Source of the DNA: Gillisella vitis
Lineage (GTDB): Bacteria; Pseudomonadota; Alphaproteobacteria; Rhizobiales; Rhizobiaceae
Length of the DNA: 64,000 bases
NCBI RefSeq assembly: GCF_001541345.2
Contig: NZ_LMVL02000005.1
Coordinates: 310,001 to 374,000, forward strand
Reading direction: 5' to 3'
The notes below the pieces were generated by a model. That model saw only the letters and a list, made by a program, of their open reading frames with translations. It did no database searches and was not told the origin of the DNA. Below, piece after piece: positions 44,046 to 53,314 of the stretch. Position 1 is the stretch's first letter, and each line of letters begins with the position of its first letter. The translations under genes were made by a program, and so were the position numbers.

Positions 44046-46307
44046 ATGGATATGAACGAAATCAAAGAGATCTTTTTCCAGGAATGCGAGGAACAGCTCG
44101 CAGAACTGGAATCCGGTCTTCTGAAAATGAACGATGGGGATCGTGACCCGGAGACGGTGAATGCTGTTTTCCGAGCTGTTCATTCCATCAAAGGAGGCGC
44201 AGGCGCGTTCGGTCTCGACGATCTCGTTGCCTTCGCTCACGTTTTTGAGACCACCCTTGATTGCGTTCGATCCAATAAGCTGGAACCGGGCATTGAAGTG
44301 ATGAAGGTCATGCTCAAGTCGGCCGACGTGCTCGCCGACCTGACCAATGCTTCTCGTGACGGCGGCAGCGTCGATCCGTCGCGTTCAAGCGGCCTTGTCA
44401 AGGAATTGGAAGCGCTTGCCAAGGGTGAAATGCCTTCGTCATCCGCCACAGCACCGGCACCTGCGCCAAAGGCGGTTGCCAAGCCTGCACCTGCACCTGC
44501 GCCAGCAGCGACGGATGACAGCGGTTTTGCTCCCGTGCCATTCTCCTTTGACGATTTTGCCGACGAAGAGCCTCCTATTGTGTCTCCTCCGCTTGAAGTG
44601 AGCTTCAAGCCGCGTCGGGATCTCTATGCCAAGGGCAATGACGCCACGCTTTTGCTGCGTGATCTGTCGCGCATCGGCGAAGTCAGCCTGAACTGCAATG
44701 TAAGCGCCGTTCCGACGCTGGAATCCATGGATCCCGAGGAGGCCTACTTCTCCTGGAAAATCCTGGTGAAGAGCGACAAAGGCGAAGAAGGTGTTCGGAC
44801 TGTTTTCGAGTTTGCCGAATGGGATTGCGAACTGGAAATCAAGGAACAGGAAGCGACTGTTGCTGAAGGGAGCGATGAGCTGCCGATGGTACCGGTGCCG
44901 TTCGATCTGTCCGCGCTGGATGACGATAGCGCCGCTGAAGAAGTTGACGATAGCGCCGTCGACTTGATCGCCGAGGCCGTGGAAGCCGCCGATACCGCAA
45001 CCAAAGTGGTCAGTGCCGTCAGGGAGAAGAGAGAATCTCCAGCCGCTGCTGCTGCCGCTGCCGCAGCCGCCGCGCAAAACCAGTCTGCTGCTTCGGCTGC
45101 CGGGCAAACGATCCGCGTCGATCTCGATCGCGTCGACCGCCTGATCAACCTGGTGGGCGAGCTTGTCATCAACCAGGCCATGCTGTCGCAGAGCGTCATC
45201 GAAAATGACACCAACGGCACGTCGTCGATCAATATGGGTCTCGAAGAGCTGCAACAGCTCACCCGCGAGATCCAGGATTCGGTCATGGCGATCCGCGCCC
45301 AGCCGGTCAAGCCGGTGTTCCAGCGCATGTCGCGTATCGTGCGAGAAGTCGCTGATATGGTTGGCAAATCGATCCGTCTGGTCACCGAAGGTGAAAACAC
45401 CGAAGTGGACAAGACGGTCATCGACAAGCTGGCCGAGCCGCTGACCCACATGATCCGTAATGCCGTTGACCATGGTATCGAAACCCCCGAAAAGCGGACT
45501 GCCGCCGGCAAGAACCCGGAAGGCACGGTCAAGCTGACGGCAAAGCATCGGTCTGGCCGCATCGTGATCGAACTGGTCGACGATGGCGCCGGTATCAACC
45601 GCGAACGGGTCCGCCAGAAGGCAATCGACAACGATATTATCGCTGCCGATGCCAATTTGTCGGACGAGGAAATCGACAATCTGATTTTCATGCCCGGCTT
45701 TTCCACGGCGGACAAGATTTCCGACATTTCCGGCCGTGGCGTCGGCATGGACGTGGTCAAGCGGTCCATCCAGGCATTGGGCGGACGCATTTCGATCAGC
45801 TCGCGGCCCGGTCAGGGCTCGACCTTCACCATGAGCTTGCCCCTGACACTGGCGGTTCTGGATGGCATGGTCGTTACCGTTGCTGGCCAGACGCTTGTCG
45901 TTCCGTTGACGGCCATCGTTGAAACCTTGCAGCCGGAAGCCCAGAATATCCATTCCTTCGGCGCCAACCAGCGGCTGATTTCGATCCGCAACAGCTTCTG
46001 CCCGTTGGTGGATGTCGGCCGGATCCTGAATTTCCGGTCAGTCCAGGCCAACCCGATCGATGGCGTTGCTCTGCTGGTCGAATCGGAAGGTGGCGGTCAG
46101 CGCGCTTTGATGGTCGATGCCATCCAGGGTCAGCGTCAGGTGGTCATCAAGAGTCTCGAGGCTAACTATACGCATGTGCCCGGCATCGCTGCGGCAACCA
46201 TTCTGGGCGATGGCCGCGTGGCTCTGATCCTGGATGTGGATGCTGTCGTCGCTGCCTCGCGCGGTCAGTCTCTCAAGCAGGAAATGTCGTTAGCCGTCGC
46301 AGGATAG
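44046..46307 (+). CDS. cheA: Chemotaxis histidine kinase CheA
   Basis: This 753-residue kinase has an HPt domain with phospho-acceptor H46 (RAVHSIKGGAGAFGL) and a Pro/Ala-rich linker (about 135-160). A CheY/CheB-binding region and an alanine-rich linker (about 335-350) follow. The dimerisation helix pair (VDRLINLVGELVINQAM), the ATPase domain (HMIRNAVDHGIE, DDGAGI, GRGVGMDVV) and the CheW-like regulatory domain at the C-terminus complete the protein. It phosphorylates CheY1, CheY2 and CheB. It follows cheY1 by 15 bases and precedes cheW by four. Confidence 0.97.
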   Translation: MDMNEIKEIFFQECEEQLAELESGLLKMNDGDRDPETVNAVFRAVHSIKGGAGAFGLDDLVAFAHVFETTLDCVRSNKLEPGIEVMKVMLKSADVLADLTNASRDGGSVDPSRSSGLVKELEALAKGEMPSSSATAPAPAPKAVAKPAPAPAPAATDDSGFAPVPFSFDDFADEEPPIVSPPLEVSFKPRRDLYAKGNDATLLLRDLSRIGEVSLNCNVSAVPTLESMDPEEAYFSWKILVKSDKGEEGVRTVFEFAEWDCELEIKEQEATVAEGSDELPMVPVPFDLSALDDDSAAEEVDDSAVDLIAEAVEAADTATKVVSAVREKRESPAAAAAAAAAAAQNQSAASAAGQTIRVDLDRVDRLINLVGELVINQAMLSQSVIENDTNGTSSINMGLEELQQLTREIQDSVMAIRAQPVKPVFQRMSRIVREVADMVGKSIRLVTEGENTEVDKTVIDKLAEPLTHMIRNAVDHGIETPEKRTAAGKNPEGTVKLTAKHRSGRIVIELVDDGAGINRERVRQKAIDNDIIAADANLSDEEIDNLIFMPGFSTADKISDISGRGVGMDVVKRSIQALGGRISISSRPGQGSTFTMSLPLTLAVLDGMVVTVAGQTLVVPLTAIVETLQPEAQNIHSFGANQRLISIRNSFCPLVDVGRILNFRSVQANPIDGVALLVESEGGGQRALMVDAIQGQRQVVIKSLEANYTHVPGIAAATILGDGRVALILDVDAVVAASRGQSLKQEMSLAVAG

Positions 46308-46311
46308 TTCT

Positions 46312-46779
46312 ATGTCGAATGCGGTCGAAAATCTGGTTCAGGGAAATCGCGAGTTGATCGCGTTCCGTGTCGGTAATCAGGAGTTTTGTGTCAACATCAT
46401 GCAGGTGCGGGAAATCCGTGGATGGACCCCCGCAACGCCGTTGCCACAGTCTCCTCATTACGTGATGGGCGTGATCAACCTGCGTGGTGCTGTGCTGCCG
46501 ATCGTCGATCTGGCGATCCGGCTCGGGCTGAAGCGGACAGAACCGACCGTTCGGCATGTGATTATCGTGGTCCAGATCAGGACCAAGGTCGTCGGCCTGC
46601 TGGTGGATGCCGTGTCCGACGTCCTGAGCGTGACAGATGAGACGATCCAACCGACGCCTGAGGTCTCGTCTGATCTCGAGCGTCAATATGCAAGAGGCAT
46701 CCTCGCCATTGACAAACGGATGATCTGTTTGATTGAGCTGGCGGGCCTTTTCTCTGAAACTGAAAGCGAAGCGGCATGA
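46312..46779 (+). CDS. cheW: Chemotaxis adaptor protein CheW (che-operon copy)
   Basis: This 155-residue CheW fold has ELIAFRVGNQEFCVNIMQVREIRGW and INLRGAVLPIVDLAIRLGL, linking receptors to CheA. It is a clear paralogue of the CheW at 26961-27440. It sits between cheA and cheR, as in Sinorhizobium. Its stop overlaps the cheR start by four bases. Confidence 0.96.
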   Translation: MSNAVENLVQGNRELIAFRVGNQEFCVNIMQVREIRGWTPATPLPQSPHYVMGVINLRGAVLPIVDLAIRLGLKRTEPTVRHVIIVVQIRTKVVGLLVDAVSDVLSVTDETIQPTPEVSSDLERQYARGILAIDKRMICLIELAGLFSETESEAA

Positions 46780-47684
46780 CATCGACCTTTTCTGCGCATA
46801 GCCGGCAATCGGACGACGAGATCATGGCCAGTGGTGAATACCCGTTGACCCGCCGCGATCTCAACGAAATTGCTGCGATGATCTATGCCGATGCCGGGAT
46901 TGCGCTGAACGATTCCAAGGCGTCCCTTGTCTATTCAAGACTGTCGAAGCATATTCGCAATCTTGGATTGCGTGGATTTCGTGAATATTGTGCGCTTGTC
47001 TCTTCCCAGGAAGGGGCCGGCGCGCGACGTGAAATGTTGTCGCATCTGACAACGAATTTCACCCGGTTCTTTCGCGAGAACCATCACTTCGATCATTTGC
47101 GCACCGAGGTTCTGCCGGGCTTGATCAATCGCGCCAAGGCCGGCGGTCGCGTGCGGATCTGGTCTGCCGCCTGTTCTGATGGGCAGGAGCCATATTCCAT
47201 CGCCCTGACGGTCCTGTCCTTGATGCCGAATGCCGCCGATTACGATTTCAGGATATTGGCAACGGATATCGATCCGAAGATACTGGCGCTGGCCCGGGCC
47301 GGAGCCTATGACGAAACGGCGCTGGAAACCGTGAGCCCGGCCATGCGCAAGCAATGGTTCCGCGATGTCGATGTCGGCGGGCGCCGGAAATTCCAGGTCG
47401 ATGACCGGGTCAAGAAGCTGATCACCTTCAATGAGCTGAATTTGATGGCGCAATGGCCGATCAAAGGACCGTTCGACGTGATCTTCTGCCGTAATGTGGT
47501 GATCTATTTCGACGAGCCAACCCAGGTGAAGATCTGGTCGCGGTTTGCCGGGCTGCTGCCGGAGGGCGGCCATCTTTATATAGGCCACTCCGAGCGGGTG
47601 TCGGGCGATCCGAAGAACCTGTTCGATAATATCGGTATCACCACCTACAAATATACCGGCAAGACCGGAGGGCGCAAAGTATGA
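46776..47684 (+). CDS. cheR: Chemotaxis protein methyltransferase CheR
   Basis: CheR methylates glutamates of chemoreceptors with S-adenosylmethionine. The 302-residue protein has the N-terminal helical domain (LTTNFTRFFRENHHFDHL) and the methyltransferase domain with the SAM motif AACSDGQEPYSIA, FRILATDIDPKIL and FDVIFCRNVVIYFD. It counteracts CheB encoded just downstream. The start overlaps cheW and the stop overlaps cheB, each by four bases. Confidence 0.96.
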   Translation: MTSTFSAHSRQSDDEIMASGEYPLTRRDLNEIAAMIYADAGIALNDSKASLVYSRLSKHIRNLGLRGFREYCALVSSQEGAGARREMLSHLTTNFTRFFRENHHFDHLRTEVLPGLINRAKAGGRVRIWSAACSDGQEPYSIALTVLSLMPNAADYDFRILATDIDPKILALARAGAYDETALETVSPAMRKQWFRDVDVGGRRKFQVDDRVKKLITFNELNLMAQWPIKGPFDVIFCRNVVIYFDEPTQVKIWSRFAGLLPEGGHLYIGHSERVSGDPKNLFDNIGITTYKYTGKTGGRKV

Positions 47685-48718
47685 TAGCTGCCGCTCGCGT
47701 TCTCGTCGTCGATGACAGCCCGACCATGCGGGGACTGATCACCGCCGTTCTCAATTCCGATCCGGAAGTCAGCGTCATTGGCCAGGCCAAGGATGCCATG
47801 GAGGCCCGCGCCGCCATCAAGCAGCTAAACCCGGATGTGGTGACGCTCGATATTGAAATGCCAAACATGAATGGTTTGGAATTTCTCGAAAAGATCATGC
47901 GGCTGCGGCCAATGCCTGTCATCATGGTCTCCACCATGACCCATCGCGGAGCTGAAGCGACGCTGGCTGCCTTGGAAATTGGCGCATTCGACTGTGTCGG
48001 CAAGCCGATGCCGGGTGAGGCTCGTCCGTTCGGCGATCTTGCCGAGAAGGTCAAGGCGGCGGCCCGCTCCCAGCGTCGGCAGATCATGCACGCGGCGCCG
48101 GTTGCCACGCCTGCGGCCGATTTTCGGGTGGGTCGCAAGATCGTGGCGATCGGTTCTTCGACAGGGGGTGTTGAAGCGCTGATAGCCGTGTTGCAGAAGT
48201 TTCCACCTAATTGCCCGCCAACGGTGATTACCCAACATATGCCGCCGACGTTTACCAAGAGTTTTGCGGAGCGGCTGAACCGGCTCTGCGCTCCGGTGGT
48301 AGAAGAAGCAACTGACGGTGCCAGATTGCAGATTGGCAAGATCTATCTGGCCCCTGGTGGAGAACGGCATCTGCAAGTGGTGAACGCATCCGCGCCCAGT
48401 TGCCGTTTGCTGGACACGCCCCCGGTCAACGGGCATCGGCCATCGGTCGATGTTCTCTTTGATTCGGTGGCGGAATTGGCTGGACGCAATGCCGTTGGCG
48501 TCATACTGACAGGTATGGGGCGCGATGGAGCGTCTGGATTGCTCAAAATGCGAAGTGCAGGCGCACGGACCATTGGGCAGAACGAAAAGACCTGTGTGGT
48601 CTATGGTATGCCTCGCGTTGCCCATGAACTGGGTGCCGTCGAGCATCAATTGCCGCTTGGCTCAATCGGCGAAGAAATTCTCAAACTCACGGCCGCACGG
48701 AAAGAAGGTTATGAATAA
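47681..48718 (+). CDS. cheB: Chemotaxis response regulator methylesterase CheB
   Basis: The 345-residue protein has a receiver domain with phospho-acceptor D57 (VTLDIEMPNMNG) joined to the methylesterase domain. The catalytic triad is S160 (IGSSTGG), H186 (ITQHMPP) and D282 (GMGRDGASGL). It removes methyl groups from receptors and deamidates them after phosphorylation by CheA. The one-base overlap with cheY2 (TAATG) keeps the operon tight. Confidence 0.97.
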   Translation: MIAAARVLVVDDSPTMRGLITAVLNSDPEVSVIGQAKDAMEARAAIKQLNPDVVTLDIEMPNMNGLEFLEKIMRLRPMPVIMVSTMTHRGAEATLAALEIGAFDCVGKPMPGEARPFGDLAEKVKAAARSQRRQIMHAAPVATPAADFRVGRKIVAIGSSTGGVEALIAVLQKFPPNCPPTVITQHMPPTFTKSFAERLNRLCAPVVEEATDGARLQIGKIYLAPGGERHLQVVNASAPSCRLLDTPPVNGHRPSVDVLFDSVAELAGRNAVGVILTGMGRDGASGLLKMRSAGARTIGQNEKTCVVYGMPRVAHELGAVEHQLPLGSIGEEILKLTAARKEGYE

Positions 48719-49107
48719 TGTCAATAGCTGAAAAAATTAAGGTCCTGATAGTGGACGACCAGGTGACCAGCCGCTTGCTTTTAAGCGATGCGCTGACTCA
48801 GCTTGGTTTCAAGCAGATCACGGCTGCCGGCGACGGTGAGCAGGGGATGAAGATCATGGCTCAACAGCCTCATCATCTGGTGATCTCTGATTTCAACATG
48901 CCCAAGATGGACGGTCTCGGTCTTCTCCAGGCTGTTCGCGCCAATCCTGCCACCAAGAAGGCAGCGTTCATCATTCTCACTGCGCAAGGGGATCGGGCGC
49001 TGGTGCAGAAGGCGGCGCAATTGGGTGCCAATAACGTCCTCGCCAAGCCGTTTACCATCGAAAAGATGAAGGCGGCCATTGAAGCTGTTTTCGGAGCATT
49101 AAAATGA
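48718..49107 (+). CDS. cheY2: Chemotaxis response regulator CheY2 (motor control)
   Basis: This 129-residue receiver domain has D13/D14, phospho-acceptor D58 (ISDFNMPKMDG), T88 and K110 (LAKPF). By analogy with rhizobial systems this second CheY is the one that binds the flagellar motor and slows it. Its start overlaps the cheB stop and its end overlaps the cheD start. Confidence 0.95.
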   Translation: MSIAEKIKVLIVDDQVTSRLLLSDALTQLGFKQITAAGDGEQGMKIMAQQPHHLVISDFNMPKMDGLGLLQAVRANPATKKAAFIILTAQGDRALVQKAAQLGANNVLAKPFTIEKMKAAIEAVFGALK

Positions 49108-49658
49108 GTGACGAAGCTGCGGCTCGCAGGGTCCATATTATTCAAGGTGAATACAAGGTTGTCAGCGACCCGAATGTGGTGCTTTCAACTATCCTGGGTT
49201 CCTGCGTGGCTGCATGCATACGTGATCCCATTGCCGGCGTCGGCGGTATGAACCATTTCCTCCTGCCGGGCTCTGCCAATCCCGGCATGGGAGGCGGGGA
49301 TGCCACGCGCTATGGCGTCCATCTGATGGAATTGCTGATCAACGGCCTCTTGAAAAAGGGCGCGCGGCGCGATCGTCTGGAAGCCAAGATTTTCGGAGGC
49401 GCCAAGACGATTGCGACGTTCTCGAATGTCGGCGAACAGAATGCTGCCTTTGCTGCGCAGTTTCTGAAAGACGAAGGCATCAAGGTGGTTGGCTCTTCCA
49501 CGGGCGGCGAGCATGGCCGCAAGCTGGAATTCTGGCCGATCAGCGGTCGTGCCCGCCAGTATCCTCTGACAGGAGCGGAAACGCAAAAGACCGTGGCCAT
49601 GGAACAGCGGCCGGTCAAAGTGCAAAAGCCGGTGGAAAGCTCCATCGAGTTTTTCTAA
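49104..49658 (+). CDS. cheD: Chemoreceptor glutamine deamidase CheD
   Basis: CheD deamidates specific glutamines on receptors. The 184-residue protein has the catalytic C34 (LGSCVAACIRD) and H51 (GGMNHFLLPG), then GGAKTIATFSNVGEQN and STGGEHGRKLEFWP. The C-terminal IEFF is similar to the end of the CheT-like protein downstream. It overlaps cheY2 by four bases. A 307-base gap follows before the next gene. Confidence 0.96.
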   Translation: MSDEAAARRVHIIQGEYKVVSDPNVVLSTILGSCVAACIRDPIAGVGGMNHFLLPGSANPGMGGGDATRYGVHLMELLINGLLKKGARRDRLEAKIFGGAKTIATFSNVGEQNAAFAAQFLKDEGIKVVGSSTGGEHGRKLEFWPISGRARQYPLTGAETQKTVAMEQRPVKVQKPVESSIEFF

Positions 49659-49965
49659 CGGTTCCGTTCTTTTTCGGGCAGTCCATATTGATGAAGGTTG
49701 CGTAACTATTTTTAAGGACAATCTAAGGTATGTGATGCGGCTGGCGGCGCGATGTATTCGAGCAAGGCTGGTATGAAATGGATGACCATCCGAACCCTGT
49801 CTGCGGTTTCGGGTGAGCGGAACGGACAACCCCTCGCTCGTTTATACAAGCTCAGGGCGGGACTGAATAAAAAGCATAAATGGAGCGTGCCGTGCGGATT
49901 TTGTCTGTGGTGGGTTCCGGGAGAACAGAACTGCGAAGCCTGAGTCAGTATTGGAGGCCACGAGC
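49659..49965. other. Gap between cheD and the cheT-like gene
   Basis: About 300 bases with no supported gene. A 63-codon open frame (49752-49943) lacks a ribosome site and shows no likeness to known proteins. A promoter for the cheT-fliF part may lie here. Confidence 0.45.
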
Positions 49966-50322
49966 GTGCAAGAATCACTACCTGAAATTCTGATGCGTGT
50001 TGTGACGGAACTTCACGACGTTGCCTATCTGATCGAGCGAGTCGAGCCGCAATTGCTGGAGCTGGGGGGATCAAAGGCGTTGGAATCGGCTGAGACGCTC
50101 AAGGTCTTGCAAGGTATCGACCTTGCCGTGCAGAAATCGCGCGGGTTGGCTGAATTTATCGATACCATTACGGCGGATGTGTCCGACGACTGGAAAGTGG
50201 ACATGACGACGGCGCTCAGCCTCGTCAAGCTGGCCGAAATGCAGAAGGCACTGGGCGATGGCCTGCGTCATGGTCATTCGCAGCCGCTCAGCAAAGCGGC
50301 GGGCGATTTCGATTTTTTCTGA
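49966..50322 (+). CDS. cheT: CheT-like chemotaxis protein with CheZ-type motif
   Basis: This mostly helical protein of 118 residues occupies the position of cheT in Sinorhizobium. It has D52-L-A-V-Q56, matching the D-x-x-x-Q active-site signature of CheZ phosphatases, in a long helix (VLQGIDLAVQKSRGLAEFID), and ends in the acidic-aromatic tail DFDFF. The family was long treated as unknown; work on S. meliloti relates it to CheZ and to CheR binding (from memory). GTG 49966 is chosen because GGAGG sits eight bases upstream; the TTG at 49951 overlaps that site. Confidence 0.75.
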   Translation: MQESLPEILMRVVTELHDVAYLIERVEPQLLELGGSKALESAETLKVLQGIDLAVQKSRGLAEFIDTITADVSDDWKVDMTTALSLVKLAEMQKALGDGLRHGHSQPLSKAAGDFDFF

Positions 50323-50340
50323 TCGCTGCCAGCCCGGAGA

Positions 50341-50400
50341 GAGCATTTCAAGCAAAAGTGCGAGGCGGTTTGTGCCCGCAAAGGCGTAAAAATAAACAGA
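50341..50400. repeat. Rhizobial intergenic palindromic element, copy 3 (reverse orientation)
   Basis: AGCATTTCAAGCAAAAGTGCGAGGCGG-type sequence followed by GGCGTAAAAATAAAC. Read in reverse complement it aligns with the elements at 26884 and 29657 (TTTACGC, CAAACCG, CACTTTTG, ATGCTC). It begins just after the cheT-like gene and lies in the cheT-fliF gap. Confidence 0.45.
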
Positions 50401-50598
50401 AAGACTTTTTGTAATTCCGTAAATCCATATAGCAAAGTGTTCTGATCGCTCCTTTGTGGGGCGATCTTCGTTTTGGGACATCCGTTTCCGCACATCGGGC
50501 TTGGTTTGCAGGCTTCAGGAAACGCTCGCACAAGCTTCGCGTCCTAGGGTGACGCTAGGCCAAAAGCCGTAACCTCATGTTTGACGGTGCGAGACAGA

Positions 50599-52287
50599 AT
50601 GAATCTGTTCAATCAACTACTCCAGGTCTTCAAGAACCTTTCGTCCTTGGGACCTACAAAACTATGGACCCTTGCGGGTGTTGGCGTCGTTTCGGTGGCG
50701 CTGGTTATCGGTGCGGCGTTTTTTATCAATAAGCCTGCCTTTGAGACCCTCTACGTCGGCCTCGAAGCGACAGACGTCAATCAAATCAGTATTGCCCTGG
50801 CTGAAGCGGGCGTCGGTTTCCAGACTGGCGCCGATGGCAAGAGCATTCAGGTCCAGGCCGGTATGACCGGCAAGGCCCGTTTGCTGCTGGCCGAACGCGG
50901 CCTGCCCAATAGCACCAATGCTGGCTACGAACTGTTCGATAATGTCGGCTCCCTAGGTCTGACATCCTTCATGCAGGAAGTGACCCGGGTGCGCGCCCTT
51001 GAGGGCGAGATTGCCAGGACGATCCAGCAGATCAACGGTATTGCGGCAGCACGCGTGCATATCGTCATGCCGGATGTCGGGAATTTCCGGCGCGGCGCGC
51101 AAAAGCCAACGGCCTCGGTGATGATCAGAGCCGGTTCCGATGCCGGTCGCAAATCTGCGGCTTCGATCCGCCATCTGGTGGCTTCGGCTGTGCCAGGTCT
51201 TGAAGTCGATGATGTCACCATTCTGGATTCGACCGGCCAGTTGCTGGCATCGGGCGATGAGACGGGCGGCACTGCAAACCGGAATCTCGGCGTTGCCCAG
51301 TCGGTTCAGCAGGAAATCGAATCGAATATCGACAAGGCTCTCGCACCTTTTCTCGGTATGGACAATTTCCGTTCCAGCGTGACGGCGCAGTTGAATACCG
51401 ACCAGCAGCAGATCCAGGAAACGGTTTACGATCCCGAATCCAAGGTCGAACGCTCGACCCGCACCACCAAGGAAGCACAGAAGTCGCAGCAGCGGCAATC
51501 CGATACCGCAGCGACCGTGGAGCAGAATATTCCGCAGGCAGCGCCACAAGCGGGGGGTGCCGGTCCTGAATCGTCCGACCAGCAGGACAAGAAGGAAGAG
51601 CAGACCAACTACGAAATCAACAGCAAGACGATTGCCACCGTCAAGAACGGCTATACGCTGGACAAACTGTCCGTGGCCGTTGTGGTCAACAAGCAGCGTA
51701 TCGCCACCATGGTCGGCGAGCCTGTCGATCAGGCCAAGATCGATGCCTATCTGGCGGAAATGCAGAAAATCGTCAAATCGGCTGCCGGGCTGGATGACAA
51801 GCGCGGCGACGTGGTGACGCTGACGGCGATGGACTTCCTGGAGAACCAGCTGCTGAGCGAGGCTCCAACCGGACCCGGTGTCATGGAAATCCTCAGCCGC
51901 AACATGGCGGGTATTATCAACTCGCTTGCCTTCCTCGCCGTTGCCTTCCTTGTTGTCTGGATGGGCATTCGGCCGATGGTACGCTCGATGGGCGGCGGTG
52001 GGTCTGCGGCGCTTGAGGGTGGCAGCGACGCTGTTGCCGGACTGGAACTGCCCGACTTCTCGCCCGGTCTTGATGCTGGTGCCGGCGGCGGGCTGATGGA
52101 TGGCTTTGGTTCTGACTTCGGCTTCGATAGCGCCGATGATGTCCTTGCCCTCGACAATGACCCGAATGGCGGCTTTAACCGCCGCGTCAAGGAAGGACCG
52201 GAACGGCGCCTGGCGCGTATGGTGGAAATCTCGGAAGAGCGCGCTGCCAAGATCCTACGCAAATGGGCGGTCGAAAACGCAGCCTGA
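50599..52287 (+). CDS. fliF: Flagellar MS-ring protein FliF
   Basis: FliF forms the MS ring in the inner membrane, the base on which the flagellar motor and export gate assemble. The 562-residue protein has TM1 (VGVVSVALVIGAAFFI), the ring-building motifs (YVGLEATDVNQISIALAEAGVGFQ and ARVHIVMPDVGNFRR), and TM2 near 445-465 (IINSLAFLAVAFLVVWMGI). The cytoplasmic tail ends in VEISEERAAKILRKW, which binds FliG. ATG 50599 (MNLFNQLLQVF) fits rhizobial FliF; a TTG at 50581 would add six residues. A terminator follows, separating it from visN. Confidence 0.95.
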   Translation: MNLFNQLLQVFKNLSSLGPTKLWTLAGVGVVSVALVIGAAFFINKPAFETLYVGLEATDVNQISIALAEAGVGFQTGADGKSIQVQAGMTGKARLLLAERGLPNSTNAGYELFDNVGSLGLTSFMQEVTRVRALEGEIARTIQQINGIAAARVHIVMPDVGNFRRGAQKPTASVMIRAGSDAGRKSAASIRHLVASAVPGLEVDDVTILDSTGQLLASGDETGGTANRNLGVAQSVQQEIESNIDKALAPFLGMDNFRSSVTAQLNTDQQQIQETVYDPESKVERSTRTTKEAQKSQQRQSDTAATVEQNIPQAAPQAGGAGPESSDQQDKKEEQTNYEINSKTIATVKNGYTLDKLSVAVVVNKQRIATMVGEPVDQAKIDAYLAEMQKIVKSAAGLDDKRGDVVTLTAMDFLENQLLSEAPTGPGVMEILSRNMAGIINSLAFLAVAFLVVWMGIRPMVRSMGGGGSAALEGGSDAVAGLELPDFSPGLDAGAGGGLMDGFGSDFGFDSADDVLALDNDPNGGFNRRVKEGPERRLARMVEISEERAAKILRKWAVENAA

Positions 52288-52311
52288 TCCTTCAATCATG
52301 GTCAATAACAG

Positions 52312-52344
52312 TGCTGCGCCAGCGAAAGTCGGCGCAGCATTTTT
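52312..52344 (+). terminator. Intrinsic terminator of fliF / che operon
   Basis: A 9-bp stem TGCTGCGCC / GGCGCAGCA (52312-52320 and 52331-52339) with a 10-base loop and TTTTT after it, 24 bases past the fliF stop. Confidence 0.85.
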
Positions 52345-52524
52345 GTATGGTGCGGATAAGCCACACCTTCTGTGCTAAACCCCGTAGCGTTTAGAAGTTA
52401 TTTACATACAATAACATTATGGTGATTCGGCATGTTTCGAATGACGCGCTTAACCACGGAATGGGCGGCTTCCGTGGCAAAGCATATAGAGATGTCGCCG
52501 TTCGTCCCTTGAAAGGGGAGCCTT

Positions 52525-53271
52525 ATGAGTGTCGAACTCCTTGAGCCTGGGGGCTATCAAGGGATCCGTAGCCAGAAGACGGCGAACAGGCCTGAGGGCC
52601 CTAGACTGCGTGATGCGATGATCCGGCAGCTTTCCTCTGCTGCGTCCGCAGGAAAGCTTCGGGTCGCCATGCATATCCTGACGGATTATGCCGGAGCTTC
52701 GCACTATCTCCTGGCCCGTTACGACCTTATTCAGGAACATGGGCTGGATTTCGTGGTGACGGCGGACTGGCCGTTCGATCTGGCGCGTGGGGTTGCCACG
52801 GAATTGTCGGCGGCCTGTTCGCGGGCCACCGAGCTTGAAAAATGCCTGGGCCTGCTGCAAGCAAAATTCGTGCTCCTGCCTGACGACCTGGAACTGCCCC
52901 TAGGGGCCAGCCGTCAATATTGCTCAGTGATGTTTAATGTCGGTCGTACACGGCTGGCCCTGGTTATGCTTCTTCCGGACGGATTCGTAATTTCGCCGGA
53001 CCGGTTGCGGGATGTGGGTTTGTTGGCGGCCTATTGCGTCAGCCTGTCGACGGGACGGTCGCAGAAAGCGGATCGTGACTTCGAGCTGACGGAACGCGAA
53101 TTGGAATGCCTGTTTTGGATTGCCGAAGGCAAGACAAGCGATGAAATTGCCACGATTCTTGGTATTTCCCGCAATACGATCAATAATTACATCACCAGTG
53201 TGATGCGCAAGACTGCTACGAAAACTCGCTCTGAAGCGATTGCCTACGCGGTTCGCAACAATCTGGTCTAA
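52525..53271 (+). CDS. visN: LuxR-type motility master regulator VisN
   Basis: VisN and VisR form the heterodimeric activator at the top of the rhizobial flagellar hierarchy, acting through rem. The 248-residue protein has an N-terminal autoinducer-binding-like domain and a C-terminal LuxR helix-turn-helix (LTERELECLFWIAEGKTSDEIATILGISRNTINNYI). It lies directly after fliF and upstream of visR, the rhizobial order. AAAGGGGAG precedes ATG 52525. No acyl-homoserine-lactone synthase gene is near. Confidence 0.92.
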   Translation: MSVELLEPGGYQGIRSQKTANRPEGPRLRDAMIRQLSSAASAGKLRVAMHILTDYAGASHYLLARYDLIQEHGLDFVVTADWPFDLARGVATELSAACSRATELEKCLGLLQAKFVLLPDDLELPLGASRQYCSVMFNVGRTRLALVMLLPDGFVISPDRLRDVGLLAAYCVSLSTGRSQKADRDFELTERELECLFWIAEGKTSDEIATILGISRNTINNYITSVMRKTATKTRSEAIAYAVRNNLV

Positions 53272-53314
53272 CGCCGACTGCCTTTCAAGGTGACGGTTGG
53301 CATTCTATTTCAGG

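Noticed and set aside
44439..45953. 504-codon minus-strand frame inside cheA
   Set aside because: Shadow frame; cheA is complete in all five domains on the plus strand.
49752..49943. 63-codon frame between cheD and the cheT-like gene
   Set aside because: No ribosome site, odd composition and no likeness to known proteins.
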